Positions 27,590-39,521 are shown, counted from the stretch's first letter. The stretch: DNA of 64,000 nucleotides from Corynebacterium guangdongense (GCF_030408915.1 NZ_CP047654.1:2418001-2482000), one strand, 5' to 3'. The notes: generated by a model from the letters alone, not told the origin. Made by a program: numbers and translations.

Positions 27590-27738
27590 TTGAGCCCGCC
27601 CGGCAGCTTCACCCACACCCCGCCGCGGGAGTTGATCGTCAACGGCCCGACCTTCGTCGAGGCCGAGGCGCCGGACCTGGAGAAGTTCAGCCAGCTGTTC
27701 TTGCCGATCTTCTTGCGCTCACGGAAATAGATGCCCAT
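27568..27738 (-). CDS. DUF4236 small protein
   Basis: A 56-residue protein starting MGIYFRERKKIGKNSW with a good AAGGAG ribosome-binding site 9 bp before the ATG at 27738. The layout (short basic N-terminus, LNFSRSGASASTKVGPLTIN, RGGVWVKLPGGLNYRGRW) matches the N-terminal beta-rich DUF4236 domain, which often stands alone as a short protein. Its last 22 bp overlap the 3' end of mutY on the opposite strand. Function unknown for the family. Confidence 0.82.
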   Translation of the reverse strand: MGIYFRERKKIGKNSWLNFSRSGASASTKVGPLTINSRGGVWVKLPGGLNYRGRWK

Positions 27739-27813
27739 CGTCGATTCTCCTTGCTCGGCCGGATTGCTGTGATTCCAGTCTATCGGGCTGCCCGCACGCC
27801 TAGAGTGGCTGAC

Positions 27814-29175
27814 ATGTCGCCCCGGAGGTTACGCCCGCCGCTTGCCGCCCTGCTGCTCCTCGCCGTCATGCCCGCCACGGCCGGGGCCCAGGACATTCTG
27901 GCCGAGCCGGCCGAGCCCGGCGCCGTGTACGCCCCCGCTGAGCCCGCGACGCTGGTCGAGGGGGCGCGCTGGGCCGCGGCCGCCCCCACCGCCCCGCTCT
28001 TCTACGACGCGGCCGATTCCTTCTACCTGCCGCCCGCGGAACTGCCGGACGGTCCCGGCCAGCTCATCCGCACCCAGCCCGCCCCGCACCTGCTCAACCT
28101 CGCGGGTCCGGACTTCCCCGGCCACGCCTACAAGATCCTCTACACCTCCACCACGATACACGGCACCCCGGTGGCGGCCTCCGGCTTCGTCATCGAACCC
28201 GCCCGCCGGTGGACCGGGACCGGCCCGACGCCCACCCTCGTCTTCGCCCCGGGCACCCGGGGCGCCGGCGACGCCTGCGCCCCCTCCCGGGGCCCCTGGC
28301 TGACCGGGCTCCCCTCCCCAGTCACCGAGCGGGCGAACCCCAACTACGAGCTCGCCTACTACTACGCGGCCGCGCTCTACGGGATGCGGGTGGTGGTCAC
28401 CGACTACATCGGGCTGGGCACGCCGGGGGTCCACACCTACGTCAACAGCGTCGAGCAGGCCCATGCGGTGCTCGACGCGGCCCGCGCGGTCGCCCCGGCG
28501 GGCGAGCCCGTCGGCTTCTCCGGCTACTCCCAGGGCGGCGGGGCCGCGGCGGCCGCGGCGGAACTGGCCGCCGGCTACGCCCCCGAGCTCGACGTCAAGG
28601 GCACCTACGCCGGCGCCGCCCCCGCCGACCTCGGCGCGGTGATGGAGGCCATCGACGGCTCCGCCCTGACCGGGGTGCTGGGCTACGCCATCGCCGGTTT
28701 CGCCGCCCGCGATACCGCCGCGGCCGCCGAGGTCGACACGATCCTCACCCCGGCGGGCCAGGAGTTCGTGCGCGCAAACGTCACCGCCTGCGTCCAGGAC
28801 AGCCGGCGCGCCTGGGGAGGGCAGGACACCCGCCCGCTGACCACGACCGGACAGCGACTGTCCGAGGCCATCGCCTCCCTGCCCGCCGTGCGCCGCCTCC
28901 TCGCCGAGCAGAAGCTGGGCCGCCGCCCGCCGAGCGCTCCGATACTGCTCACCAGCGTGGAACACGACGAGATCGTCCCCGCCGGGCAGGTGCGCCAGCT
29001 GGGCCGGGACTACTGCGCCACGGGCGCGCCGGTCTTCTACCGGAGCAGCGACACCCCGCCGCTGTCCACCAGCCGCCACGCCTACGGGCTGCTCGCCGAC
29101 CAGCCCGGGGCCCTGAACTACCTGATGGACCGCTTCAACGGCGTCCCCGCGCCGGTCAACTGCGGGACGTTCTAG
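27814..29175 (+). CDS. Secreted lipase/esterase (secretory lipase family)
   Basis: A 453-residue exported alpha/beta hydrolase. A Sec signal peptide covers about residues 1-26 (ending TAGAQD), then a lipase domain with nucleophile elbow GYSQGGGAA near residue 240, an Asp in VEHDEIVP and a His in SRHAYG as the likely triad. Size and layout match the LIP-type secretory triacylglycerol lipases abundant in corynebacteria. I use the ATG at 27814, since the upstream in-frame extension contains no ribosome-binding site and would spoil the signal peptide. Single-gene unit. Confidence 0.9.
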   Translation: MSPRRLRPPLAALLLLAVMPATAGAQDILAEPAEPGAVYAPAEPATLVEGARWAAAAPTAPLFYDAADSFYLPPAELPDGPGQLIRTQPAPHLLNLAGPDFPGHAYKILYTSTTIHGTPVAASGFVIEPARRWTGTGPTPTLVFAPGTRGAGDACAPSRGPWLTGLPSPVTERANPNYELAYYYAAALYGMRVVVTDYIGLGTPGVHTYVNSVEQAHAVLDAARAVAPAGEPVGFSGYSQGGGAAAAAAELAAGYAPELDVKGTYAGAAPADLGAVMEAIDGSALTGVLGYAIAGFAARDTAAAAEVDTILTPAGQEFVRANVTACVQDSRRAWGGQDTRPLTTTGQRLSEAIASLPAVRRLLAEQKLGRRPPSAPILLTSVEHDEIVPAGQVRQLGRDYCATGAPVFYRSSDTPPLSTSRHAYGLLADQPGALNYLMDRFNGVPAPVNCGTF

Positions 29176-29235
29176 GACGCGGCCGGTCCGGAGGTGCCGG
29201 ATCGTGCCCGGCCCGGAGCGGGCGCCGCCAGTCGG

Positions 29236-31176
29236 CTAGCGCGATTCCGCCGCCGCCGGGTCGCCGGCGGCCGCCAGGTTCTCCTCGCGGGAACGCAGGT
29301 AGTTGGCGATGGCCAGCCGGTTGACCGCCGAGCGGCTGACGACGCCCACCAGGCGGTCGCCGTTGGCGCCGTCGGTGACCGGCACCTTCTTGATGTTCTT
29401 GTCCGACAGGGCCACCACCGCGTCGGTGATCGACGCGTCCGCGTCAATGGTCAGCACCTCGCGGGTGGCCAGGGCCATGACGTTGAGCTCCCCCAGATCC
29501 GACATGGCCTGGCCCAGGTCATCGTCGGCGCCGACGGCGAAAGAATAGATCGAGGCGGAGGAGGGGTGCGTCGCCGCCAGATAGCGCATCACGTCGCCGT
29601 CGGAGAGGAAGCCGGCGAGTGAACCGTCGGGGTGGAGGATCGGCGCGCCGGAGATGCCTCGCTTAGCGAAGGTCTGCAGTGCAGAGAGCACGGTCTGCCC
29701 CGACCGCAGGGCGTAGACGTCGGTCTTCATGATCGACTGGACGCTGTACTCCGGGTGGCCGAGGGCCTCGGAGGGGGCCTGCGTGCGGGTGCGGTAGGCG
29801 ACGACCGCGAGAATGACGCCGATGATCGAGGTGGCCACGACCAACAGGACGGCGGCGCGGAAACCGGCCAGCAGCGAATCGAACTCGCCGGCGCCCGCCC
29901 CCAGGGACGCGGCGCTGACGGCGCCGTAGAACCCGGCGGCCAGTGCCGTGCCGACGCAGCCCGCAATCTGGAAACCGGCGGAAATGACGGTGACGCCGTG
30001 CGGGCTGGTCTCGCGGTCCAGGCTGGACAGCGCGAAGGTCTGGGACGGGCCGATGACGAACGAGGTCGCCAGCACGGCCGGGATGTAGAGCACCGCGAAC
30101 AGCCAGATCAGGTCGGTGCCGGCGACCCAGCCGACCAGCGTGACGAAGACGGCCATGACCAGGTAGCCCAGCGGAATGGACCAGCGGCCGCCGTGGCGGT
30201 CGAAGAGCTGCCCGGCGATCGGGCCCATGACGACGGTCAGCAGAATGCCCGGCGCCAGCGCCAGCGACGCACCCATCGGCGCCATGTCGTGGCCGCCCTG
30301 GAGGAACAGCGGGATGGTGACGTTCATCGCGAAGACGAAGACCAGGCCGAGCATGGTCATCAGCGCGCCCAGGACGAAGGAGCGGTTCTGGAAGGGGCGC
30401 AGGTCAAGCAGCGGGTTGTCGATGCGGCGCTGCCGGATGACGAACAGCCACAGCGCGGCAAGACCGACGAGGATGGCGGCCACCGCCCAGAGCAGCGAAC
30501 CGCTGAAGGCGGTGGAGACGCCGTAGAGGACGCCGACCAGGCCGGCCGCGACCAGGATGAAGGACAGGGCGTCGATGCTCGGGCGGCCGAGTTCCGCGAC
30601 GTTGCGCAGCACGACGGCGGCCGCGACCAGCACGAGCAGGCAGAGCAGGCCGAACACCCACATCAGCACCGACCAGTGCGCGAAGGAGAGCAGCACGCCG
30701 GAGAGCACGATGGCCAGCGACGGGCCGAGCGTGGTCATGGCGGCCATGATGCCCATGTTCAGGCCCAGCTTCTCGCGGGGCGAGACGGCCAGGGTGACGT
30801 TCATGCCGATCGGCGTGAGCAGGCCGGTGCCGACGGCCTGCAGCAGACGGCCGATCAGCAGGACCGTGAAGTTCGGGGCCAGGGCGCCGACCACGGAGCC
30901 CAACACCATGACGGCCAGGACCGCGACCATCAGCGGCCGGGTGGAGAAGCGGTGGTAGAGGACGTTGGCGACCGGGACGAACACGGCCGCCACCAGCAGG
31001 TAGGCGGTGGTGAGCCACTGGACGGTGTTCACGTCGACGCCGAAGTCCGCCATGATGGGGGTGAAGGCGACGTTGAGGAATGTTTCGTTGAAGGTGGCGA
31101 GAAACGCTGCCGCGGCTGCGACAGCGATCATCCCGCCGACGCGTCCCTGGGGACGCTCGGGTGCGTGGGAGGTCAT
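29236..31176 (-). CDS. MFS transporter (DHA2-type) fused to tandem CBS domains
   Basis: A 646-residue fusion. Residues 1 to about 480 form a 14-helix DHA2-type drug/proton antiporter beginning FLATFNETFLNVAFTPIM and containing ATFVN-like family patterns such as GRLLQAVGTGLLTP. After a linker, residues about 490-620 carry two CBS units (for example SVQSIMKTDVYALRSGQTVLSAL and VLTIDADASITDAVVAL), which bind adenosyl compounds in other proteins. That suggests nucleotide-gated transport, an inference. The ATG at 31176 has a weak AGAAAGA; a longer frame from 31305 lacks support. Most DHA2 proteins lack CBS domains, so the fusion is unusual. Confidence 0.88.
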   Translation of the reverse strand: MTSHAPERPQGRVGGMIAVAAAAAFLATFNETFLNVAFTPIMADFGVDVNTVQWLTTAYLLVAAVFVPVANVLYHRFSTRPLMVAVLAVMVLGSVVGALAPNFTVLLIGRLLQAVGTGLLTPIGMNVTLAVSPREKLGLNMGIMAAMTTLGPSLAIVLSGVLLSFAHWSVLMWVFGLLCLLVLVAAAVVLRNVAELGRPSIDALSFILVAAGLVGVLYGVSTAFSGSLLWAVAAILVGLAALWLFVIRQRRIDNPLLDLRPFQNRSFVLGALMTMLGLVFVFAMNVTIPLFLQGGHDMAPMGASLALAPGILLTVVMGPIAGQLFDRHGGRWSIPLGYLVMAVFVTLVGWVAGTDLIWLFAVLYIPAVLATSFVIGPSQTFALSSLDRETSPHGVTVISAGFQIAGCVGTALAAGFYGAVSAASLGAGAGEFDSLLAGFRAAVLLVVATSIIGVILAVVAYRTRTQAPSEALGHPEYSVQSIMKTDVYALRSGQTVLSALQTFAKRGISGAPILHPDGSLAGFLSDGDVMRYLAATHPSSASIYSFAVGADDDLGQAMSDLGELNVMALATREVLTIDADASITDAVVALSDKNIKKVPVTDGANGDRLVGVVSRSAVNRLAIANYLRSREENLAAAGDPAAAESR

Positions 31177-31357
31177 CGGTCTTTCTTCTGATACGACGGA
31201 GGTCCGACTGCTCTTTCGTGCCGTATCGGAGAAATGACCTCCACGTGTCGTGTCAACGAGAGCCGGTGGCCGGTGGGCCGGATATGGACCGTAGCAGATC
31301 GACATTCCGCCCGCTATTCATGCCGCCGGCGGCGCAGCGCTGCGCGCCCCGCAGAAA

Positions 31358-32053
31358 TCAGAACGACATCGCCCGGTGGCGGGCCGTCGCCGGCTCCTCC
31401 CCCAGCGGCACCGTGAGCTCGACGTAGCCGGGCTCGTCGACGCGCCACGGCGCCCCCGGGTAGAACATCACCGGATCATCGTTGCGCAGGACCCGTTTGT
31501 GGACGTGCCCGAAGGCCCACGCCCGGTAACCGAGGGCCGTCAGCCGGGCGGGCTGGGCGGGCAGGGAGACCGAGGTGTCCGCGAACCCGTCCAGGCTGGT
31601 GTGCAGGAGCCCCACCGTCGGCCGGACGGGCGCCGGGAACTGATCGACGATCTCGCGCCCGTCCCGGTCCTGGGCGACACTGGCGCCGACGACGTCCAGC
31701 TCCCCCAGCGGGAACACCGCCGGGGTGTCCGGGGCGACCCACAGGCCCGGAATCTCCGGGACCCGGGCGCTCATTCCGGCGGCCAGGTCATGGTTTCCCC
31801 ACACCAGCGCGACCGGGAGTCGGCCGGCGGCGGCGGTGAGCAGGTCGATTCCCGCCCGCAGGTTCTGGTCGCGCTCCTGCCCGGCGCGCCGGTCGAAGAG
31901 GTCACCGGTGATGAGCAGGGCCCGGCAGCCGGTCTCGACGGCGGCGGCGACGACCCGGCCCACCCACGCGGTGACCTCGTCGCGGTGGCAACGCTCCCGG
32001 GGCCTGCCGAGGTGGGTGTCGCCGATTACCGCCAGTCGTACCGAGTTGTTCAT
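31358..32053 (-). CDS. Metallophosphoesterase
   Basis: Calcineurin-like phosphoesterase of 231 residues with the full metal-binding set: VIGDTHLGR near residue 10, ITGDLFDRR, VWGNHDLAA, LLHTSL and FGHVHKRV. No signal or membrane segment. The small SbcD/YfcE-like size suggests a cytoplasmic nuclease or phosphodiesterase; substrate not inferable. I start at ATG 32053; the frame is open a little further upstream without support. Confidence 0.88.
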   Translation of the reverse strand: MNNSVRLAVIGDTHLGRPRERCHRDEVTAWVGRVVAAAVETGCRALLITGDLFDRRAGQERDQNLRAGIDLLTAAAGRLPVALVWGNHDLAAGMSARVPEIPGLWVAPDTPAVFPLGELDVVGASVAQDRDGREIVDQFPAPVRPTVGLLHTSLDGFADTSVSLPAQPARLTALGYRAWAFGHVHKRVLRNDDPVMFYPGAPWRVDEPGYVELTVPLGEEPATARHRAMSF

Positions 32054-32081
32054 CCCGGTCAGTCTAGCGGCCGGAAACACG

Positions 32082-32114
32082 CCGACTCCCCCGGGCGTGG
32101 CCCGGGGGAGTCGG
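32082..32114 (-). terminator. Intrinsic terminator after clpC
   Basis: Perfect 15-bp stem (32082-32096 with 32100-32114) with a GTG loop, followed on the minus strand by GTGTTTCC. It starts 13 bp beyond the clpC stop codon. Confidence 0.85.
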
Positions 32115-32127
32115 TCGGACTCAGAAA

Positions 32128-34866
<2,739 letters not shown>

Positions 34867-35161
34867 GTGGGACCCCCTACGGCCGTTGCTAATTTTCGTT
34901 ACTGCCCACCTTAACGTCAGCGGGGGCGTTTCCATTCGACTTTGTGTTCGCCACTTTCCCGTTTTCCACGGTTTATGCAGGTCAAGACCATGTACGCCGG
35001 TAGCGAACAGGGGAAATGGCGCCGGCCCCCGCTTGTCGACGCCCGCCGCAGGAAACGGGACAGGCCCCACCCGGTGAGGGGTGGGGCCTGTCGGCTGTTC
35101 AAGTCACCGGCCTCCGGGGAGGCGGTGTGCTGAGAATCCGGTGTTAGCCGGAGTGCTCAAC
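34867..35161. other. Intergenic region between clpC and S-layer gene
   Basis: No gene seen in these 295 bp. It contains the clpC leader (GGGGG ribosome-binding site), presumably its promoter, one copy of the repeated word CGCTTGTCGACGC (35030-35042) and the terminator hairpin of the S-layer-like gene at 35059-35092. Confidence 0.55.
35059..35092 (-). terminator. Intrinsic terminator after S-layer-like gene
   Basis: Perfect 14-bp stem GACAGGCCCCACCC/GGGTGGGGCCTGTC with a 6-nt loop, followed on the minus strand by CCGTTTCC. It lies about 70 bp after the stop codon of the minus-strand gene at 35162. Confidence 0.75.
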
Positions 35162-36538
35162 CTAGAACGGCAGGGTGATGTTCAGAGCCGGGAGTGCCAG
35201 GCCGATGGCGGCGAGGATGGCGGCGATGACGGCGACGATGCCGAAGACGCCGGCGTTGTCACCGGAGGACAGCTCAGCGTCGACGGAGGAAGCGGAGGAG
35301 TCGTTGCCAGACGGAGCCGGTGCCGGGGTCTCCTTGCCGTCCTCGATGGCGGCGAGCAGGGCCAGCAGGACGTCGATCTGACGCTGTGCGGCGTCAGCGG
35401 CGGCCTGGTCGGCGGCGGCCTGGTTGGCTGCGGCCTGCTCGACGAGCTCAGCCTTGACCAGATCAGTGACGTCGATGACGGAGACGGAGGCACCAGCGGC
35501 GACAGCAGCGACGGCGGTCTCAACAGCGCCAGCGACGGTGATCAGGGCACCCTCGTACTCCTCGGAGTTAAGGTCCCACTCACCGGTCAGCAGCGGGTTC
35601 TCGGCGGCAGCGAGGTAGTTCTGGAAGCCGGTCAGGTAGGTGTCCAGACCCTGCAGGGTGTTGCGCTGGGAGACGGCCTCGGTGAACTCGGCCTGACGAA
35701 CCAGAACGTTGACGTCGAGGGCCGCTTCGCGGGTGGCCTCGAAGGCGGGGACAGTGGCGGTGACGGCGGCCTCAGCGGCAACGAACTCGTTCAGGATGCC
35801 CTGGAAGAAGGCCTGGCGGGCCTCGTGTGCCGCCTTCTCCTCCAGGTTAACCTCGCCGGCCGGCCCAGTGTACACGTCGGCGTAATCGGTGGTTGCCAGG
35901 TCCTGGATGGTCTCCAGCGCGGCGTCGGTGTACACGCCGTTCTCCTGCCCGGTGAGGTTCCGGAAGGCCACCAGCGCATCATCGTAGGTGGCGTTCTCGC
36001 CGATCTGGCGGCCCGGGAGCTCGAGGGTCACGTCCGGGTACAGGGCTGCGACAACCTCGGAGAGGGTCTGACCGGTGAAGGTGTTGCCGTCCAGGGTGTA
36101 GGTGCGGTCGGCCTCGTAGAGCACGTCCTCGAGCTCGATGACGGCGTCACGGTAGGCGGCGCGAGCGGCGGTGTAGGCCTCAACCTTGCCCTCCGCGTCA
36201 GCGACGGCGGCCTCTGCAGCAGCGACGTTGGTGCGGGCGTTCTCGAGGGACGCGCGGACCTCAGCCTGAAGGGCGACGACGTCGGCGGCCTCGACCTCAA
36301 GGTCACCGGAGAAGACGTCATCGCGGTTGGTGACGACGTCGCCGTAGGTGCCGGAGGCGGCGATGGCGGCGATCTCGTCCTGGACCTGCTCGTTGGAAGC
36401 CTCGAGGTTGGCCTCGACGGTGGCCTCGGTCTGGACGGTCTGCGCGAATGCCGGGGTGGCGACGACGGTGCCGGAGATGCCGGTGGCCAGAGCAGCGATG
36501 CCGGCGATAGCGGCGGTGCGGATGCGATTCTTGAACAT
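35162..36538 (-). CDS. S-layer protein, PS2/CspB-like
   Basis: A 458-residue secreted, membrane-anchored protein. The start MFKNRIRTAAIAG is very close to the signal peptide start I recall for the PS2 S-layer protein of C. glutamicum, with cleavage probably after TPAFA (about residue 32). The mature part is acidic, Ala/Glu-rich and probably mostly helical (for example ASLENARTNVAAAEAAVADA). A QAAADQAAADAAQ stretch precedes a Pro/Ser-rich linker and a C-terminal hydrophobic helix ending in ALNITLPF, the type of anchor that holds PS2 in the mycomembrane. The ATG at 36538 follows GAGGAG. Rest of the protein could not be aligned by eye, so PS2-like is a family-level call. Confidence 0.75.
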   Translation of the reverse strand: MFKNRIRTAAIAGIAALATGISGTVVATPAFAQTVQTEATVEANLEASNEQVQDEIAAIAASGTYGDVVTNRDDVFSGDLEVEAADVVALQAEVRASLENARTNVAAAEAAVADAEGKVEAYTAARAAYRDAVIELEDVLYEADRTYTLDGNTFTGQTLSEVVAALYPDVTLELPGRQIGENATYDDALVAFRNLTGQENGVYTDAALETIQDLATTDYADVYTGPAGEVNLEEKAAHEARQAFFQGILNEFVAAEAAVTATVPAFEATREAALDVNVLVRQAEFTEAVSQRNTLQGLDTYLTGFQNYLAAAENPLLTGEWDLNSEEYEGALITVAGAVETAVAAVAAGASVSVIDVTDLVKAELVEQAAANQAAADQAAADAAQRQIDVLLALLAAIEDGKETPAPAPSGNDSSASSVDAELSSGDNAGVFGIVAVIAAILAAIGLALPALNITLPF

Positions 36539-37258
36539 GCGAATGTTCTCCTCAGAGAATTGAGAGTGAAGATTAAGGATGTGCACTAGAGGCGCGTATG
36601 CCCCTGCTAGTTAGCAACAAACGGTGACGCAGACGCGAACTTCGCGCCCACTTCTCGTGTTTGGCGCTGTTGGTCTAGCAGCCTGTCGCTGCGTCCGATG
36701 CTAAACCAACTCTGAAGGTAGTGCCAGTTGGTTTCCAGAAAGCGTTCCGTTCGCTGCCAGGCTGTCCGTTTCCGTACTGAACGCTGAAAGCGGCCCCATC
36801 CAGCGCTTTCTGTGCGGAAAATTTCTCGAAACGAGATGGGAAAGTCACCGAAACTGCCCCCATCGAGGGGTGATCCCACTCTCGACCGGCGGCGACCTAC
36901 ACTACCCGCGGACGGAAAAAGCGCAGTTCAGGCATGAATTTAACTCGCGAAACAGCGTGACAAGCTCCCCAAAATCGGCTAAGGGCAAGATCTGGACGAC
37001 GCGACCGCCGGGACGGAGATTTCCGGAGCGATCGACAGAAGGAGCTGACCGAATTCGCAATTTTGGACGGACAAATACCCGCCTCGCGCACGAGACTATC
37101 GGTCGCTGTGAGTTAACTGTACACCCGATTCTGTGGGTCGGCTGATTTCGGGGGTGGCCCCCTTTTGGTAATACTTGATCTTTGGTCTACCCGGGATCCC
37201 CGCCCGCCTATACCTGACTGATCACATATAAGGGCGGGCAGCCAACCTGTGGCGCACC
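36539..37258. other. Long gene-free region upstream of S-layer-like gene
   Basis: 720 bp without a convincing gene, lower in GC than its surroundings. It separates the ABC-importer operon from the S-layer-like gene and should hold the promoter and leader of the latter, as long upstream regions do for PS2 genes. A short hairpin GGGGG-TGG-CCCCC followed by TTTT is at 37150-37166 (plus-strand sense). Candidate frames at 36607-36879 (minus) and 36870-37145 (plus) lack ribosome-binding sites and look random. Confidence 0.6.
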
Positions 37259-37864
37259 TTAACGCCGGGTGCCCGCCCCGCCGTCGAACTCGATGACCTC
37301 GTCGCACACGTGGCGCATCAGGTCCCGGTCATGGGAGACGACGAGCATGCCGAGGTCGCGCTCCCGTACCGCTGCCACCAGCTTGGCCCAGATGTCGGCC
37401 TGCAACAGGCCGTCCATCATCGTGGTGATCTCGTCGGCCACCAGGTAGCGGGTCCGCGGGTCCAGGGCCCGGGCGATGCTGATGCGCTGCAGCTGCCCGC
37501 CGGAGACCTCGAGCGCCCGGCGCGTGAGCCACTCCGGCCGGATGCCGAGCTGCTCGAGGGTGTCGGGGTCGATGTTCTCCACCACCCGGGACAGGCGCCA
37601 CCGGGGGTCGACGGCGCGTTCCGGGTGCTGCTGGATCAGCTGCGCGGGGTGGAAGGCCCCGCGGACCACCGGGGCGCCGTCGACGAGCACCCGCCCCTCG
37701 GAGGGCGTCAGGTACCCGGTGAGCAGGCGGGCCAGGGTGGACTTGCCGGTGCCGCTGTAACCGTGCACACCCAGGATCCGGCCCTCGGTGAGGGTGATCG
37801 AGTAGTCGCGGATCAGCGGGGTTCTCCCGTAGCTGAAGGAGAGGTTCTCCCCGGTCAGGCTCAT
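37259..37864 (-). CDS. Nickel/peptide ABC transporter ATPase (second)
   Basis: A 201-residue ATP-binding subunit of the DppF/NikE type. Walker A GYSGTGKST near residue 40, signature VSGGQLQR, Walker B YLVADEIT and the H-loop VVSHDRD are visible. It is last in a five-gene, fully overlapping set (binding protein, two permeases, two ATPases); its ATG overlaps the previous stop by 4 bp. Nickel is inferred from proximity to urease. It is shorter than most DppF-type subunits because it lacks the C-terminal oligopeptide-type extension, as NikE-like proteins do. Confidence 0.85.
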   Translation of the reverse strand: MSLTGENLSFSYGRTPLIRDYSITLTEGRILGVHGYSGTGKSTLARLLTGYLTPSEGRVLVDGAPVVRGAFHPAQLIQQHPERAVDPRWRLSRVVENIDPDTLEQLGIRPEWLTRRALEVSGGQLQRISIARALDPRTRYLVADEITTMMDGLLQADIWAKLVAAVRERDLGMLVVSHDRDLMRHVCDEVIEFDGGAGTRR

Positions 37865-38604
37865 GACAGCGCCTCCCAGAAGTCGTGGGCCGGTTGGGCG
37901 CGCCACAGTCGGTGCGCGTAGCCGCTGAGCTCGTCGACGCCCGCCGCCACCGTGTCGATCGTCCCGCCGCGCATGACGGCGATGCGGTCCGCGACGGAGG
38001 CCGCGGTGAGCATGTCGTGGGTGATGAAGAGGATGGACGCCCCCTCGGCGCGCACCTGGCGGAAGTGGTCCGTCACCTCGGCGACGGCCTCCGGGTGCAG
38101 GCCCGGGGTGGGTTCGTCGGCGATGAGCAGTTCCATGTCGTCGCTGACCGAGGCCGCCAGACTCACCCGGCGCAGCATGCCGCCGGAGAGCTCATGTGGG
38201 AAGCGCATGGCGATCCCGGGGCCGAGTCCGAAGCGGGCCAGCTGCGCGACCGGGTCGGTGCCGGAGAGCGCGATGAAGTCGCCGATCTTCATGGTCGGGT
38301 CGATGTGGCCGGTGCCCTGGGGGACGTAGCGGACCCGGCCCTTGCGGTCGGCGTCGACAAGCTCGCGGCCGTGGAAGCGCACCTCCCCGGAGACGTGCGC
38401 GTTGGGCGGCAGCAAACCGAGGATGACGTCGGCGAGCAGGGACTTGCCGGCGCCGGACTCGCCGACGACGGCGAGGATCTCGCCGGCGGCCATCTCCATC
38501 GACACGTTGTCGAGCTGGACGACGTGGCGGCGGCGCAGCAGGCCGACGTACTGGTGGAAAGCCACCGAGACGTCGGCGACGGTCAGGAGCGGGTCGGTGA
38601 TCAT
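37861..38604 (-). CDS. Nickel/peptide ABC transporter ATPase (first)
   Basis: A 247-residue ATP-binding subunit of the DppD/NikD type: Walker A GESGAGKSLL near residue 50, signature LSGGMLRR, Walker B LLIADEPT, H-loop FITHDM. Pairs with the following ATPase to drive import. Overlaps both the upstream permease (4 bp) and the downstream ATPase (4 bp), so all are coupled. Confidence 0.88.
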   Translation of the reverse strand: MITDPLLTVADVSVAFHQYVGLLRRRHVVQLDNVSMEMAAGEILAVVGESGAGKSLLADVILGLLPPNAHVSGEVRFHGRELVDADRKGRVRYVPQGTGHIDPTMKIGDFIALSGTDPVAQLARFGLGPGIAMRFPHELSGGMLRRVSLAASVSDDMELLIADEPTPGLHPEAVAEVTDHFRQVRAEGASILFITHDMLTAASVADRIAVMRGGTIDTVAAGVDELSGYAHRLWRAQPAHDFWEALS

Positions 38605-39521
38605 TGGTGCCTCGTAACGGGGGCGAGCAGGCTGCGGAGCAGGTCACCGCAGGCGTCGAGCACGGTGGCCAGGGTGACCAGCACGGCGATCGGGCCGAGC
38701 ACCGCCCACCACTGGCCGTTGGCGAGGTAGCGCATGCCCTCGGCGAGGATGATGCCCAGCGAGGGGGTCGTCGGTTCGACGCCGAAGCCGAGGAAGGTCA
38801 GGGTGGACTCGTGGAGGATGGCGTGCGGGAACATGATCGCCAGGCCGACGATGATGTGCGGGGTCAGCGCTGGCAGGAGGTGGTGGCGGACGACCCAGGC
38901 ACTGCCGTGGCCCTGGGCCCGTGACATAGCGACGAAGGGCTCCTCCTTGAGCTTGAGGATCTCGGCGCGCAGCAGCCTGGTCAGCGGGGGCCAGAGGGTC
39001 AGGCCGACGGCCAGGACGACGCCGCGCGCTCCCCCGCCGACGGCGAAGGCGATGAGGATGGCGAGCACGATCTGGGGAAGGCCGATGGTGGCGTCGACAA
39101 GCCAGGAGACGAAGCGGTCGAGCCACCGTGGCCCGGCGGTGGCGAGCACGGCGAGAAGGACGGAGACAGCGGTGGACACCAGCGCGGTGAGCGCGCCGAT
39201 CCGGAGGCTCAGCCACATGCCCTTCATCGTGCGCGCGGCCAGGTCGCGCCCGACCCAGTCGGTGCCGAGGGGGAACCGCCAGCTCGGCGGGAGGTTGCGC
39301 TGGCCGCCGGTGGGCTGGATGGCGGACTGCGGGTAGAGGCTGGCGGCGAGGGCGATCCCGAAGATCAGCAGGAGTGCGACACTGAGCAGGACCAGCAGAC
39401 GTACCCGGTTGTTGCCCGGGTGGACGATCCGGCCCAGCCGTCCGAGGCGCTGCCAGCGCCGACCCAGGGCCCGGCCCCAGCGGCCGGTGTGCAGGACGTT
39501 GGCGCGGAGGAACTCAGGCAT
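38601..39521 (-). CDS. Nickel/peptide ABC transporter permease (DppC-like)
   Basis: A 306-residue inner-membrane permease with a basic N-terminus, a first helix at about residues 40-60, and the binding-protein-dependent transport (BPD) domain with GTDWVGRDLAARTMKG and the EAA-loop region MSRAQGHGSAWVVRHHLLP. Overlaps the neighbouring permease gene by 8 bp. Forms the membrane heterodimer with the preceding permease. Confidence 0.88.
   Translation of the reverse strand: MPEFLRANVLHTGRWGRALGRRWQRLGRLGRIVHPGNNRVRLLVLLSVALLLIFGIALAASLYPQSAIQPTGGQRNLPPSWRFPLGTDWVGRDLAARTMKGMWLSLRIGALTALVSTAVSVLLAVLATAGPRWLDRFVSWLVDATIGLPQIVLAILIAFAVGGGARGVVLAVGLTLWPPLTRLLRAEILKLKEEPFVAMSRAQGHGSAWVVRHHLLPALTPHIIVGLAIMFPHAILHESTLTFLGFGVEPTTPSLGIILAEGMRYLANGQWWAVLGPIAVLVTLATVLDACGDLLRSLLAPVTRHQ

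Noticed and set aside
34867-34960. ClgR-binding site upstream of clpC
   Set aside because: The nearest CGC/GCG-like arrangement has the wrong spacing and does not fit the consensus.
36607-36879. Minus-strand frame of 90 codons in the leader region of the S-layer-like gene
   Set aside because: No ribosome-binding site, no recognisable domain and random-looking composition.
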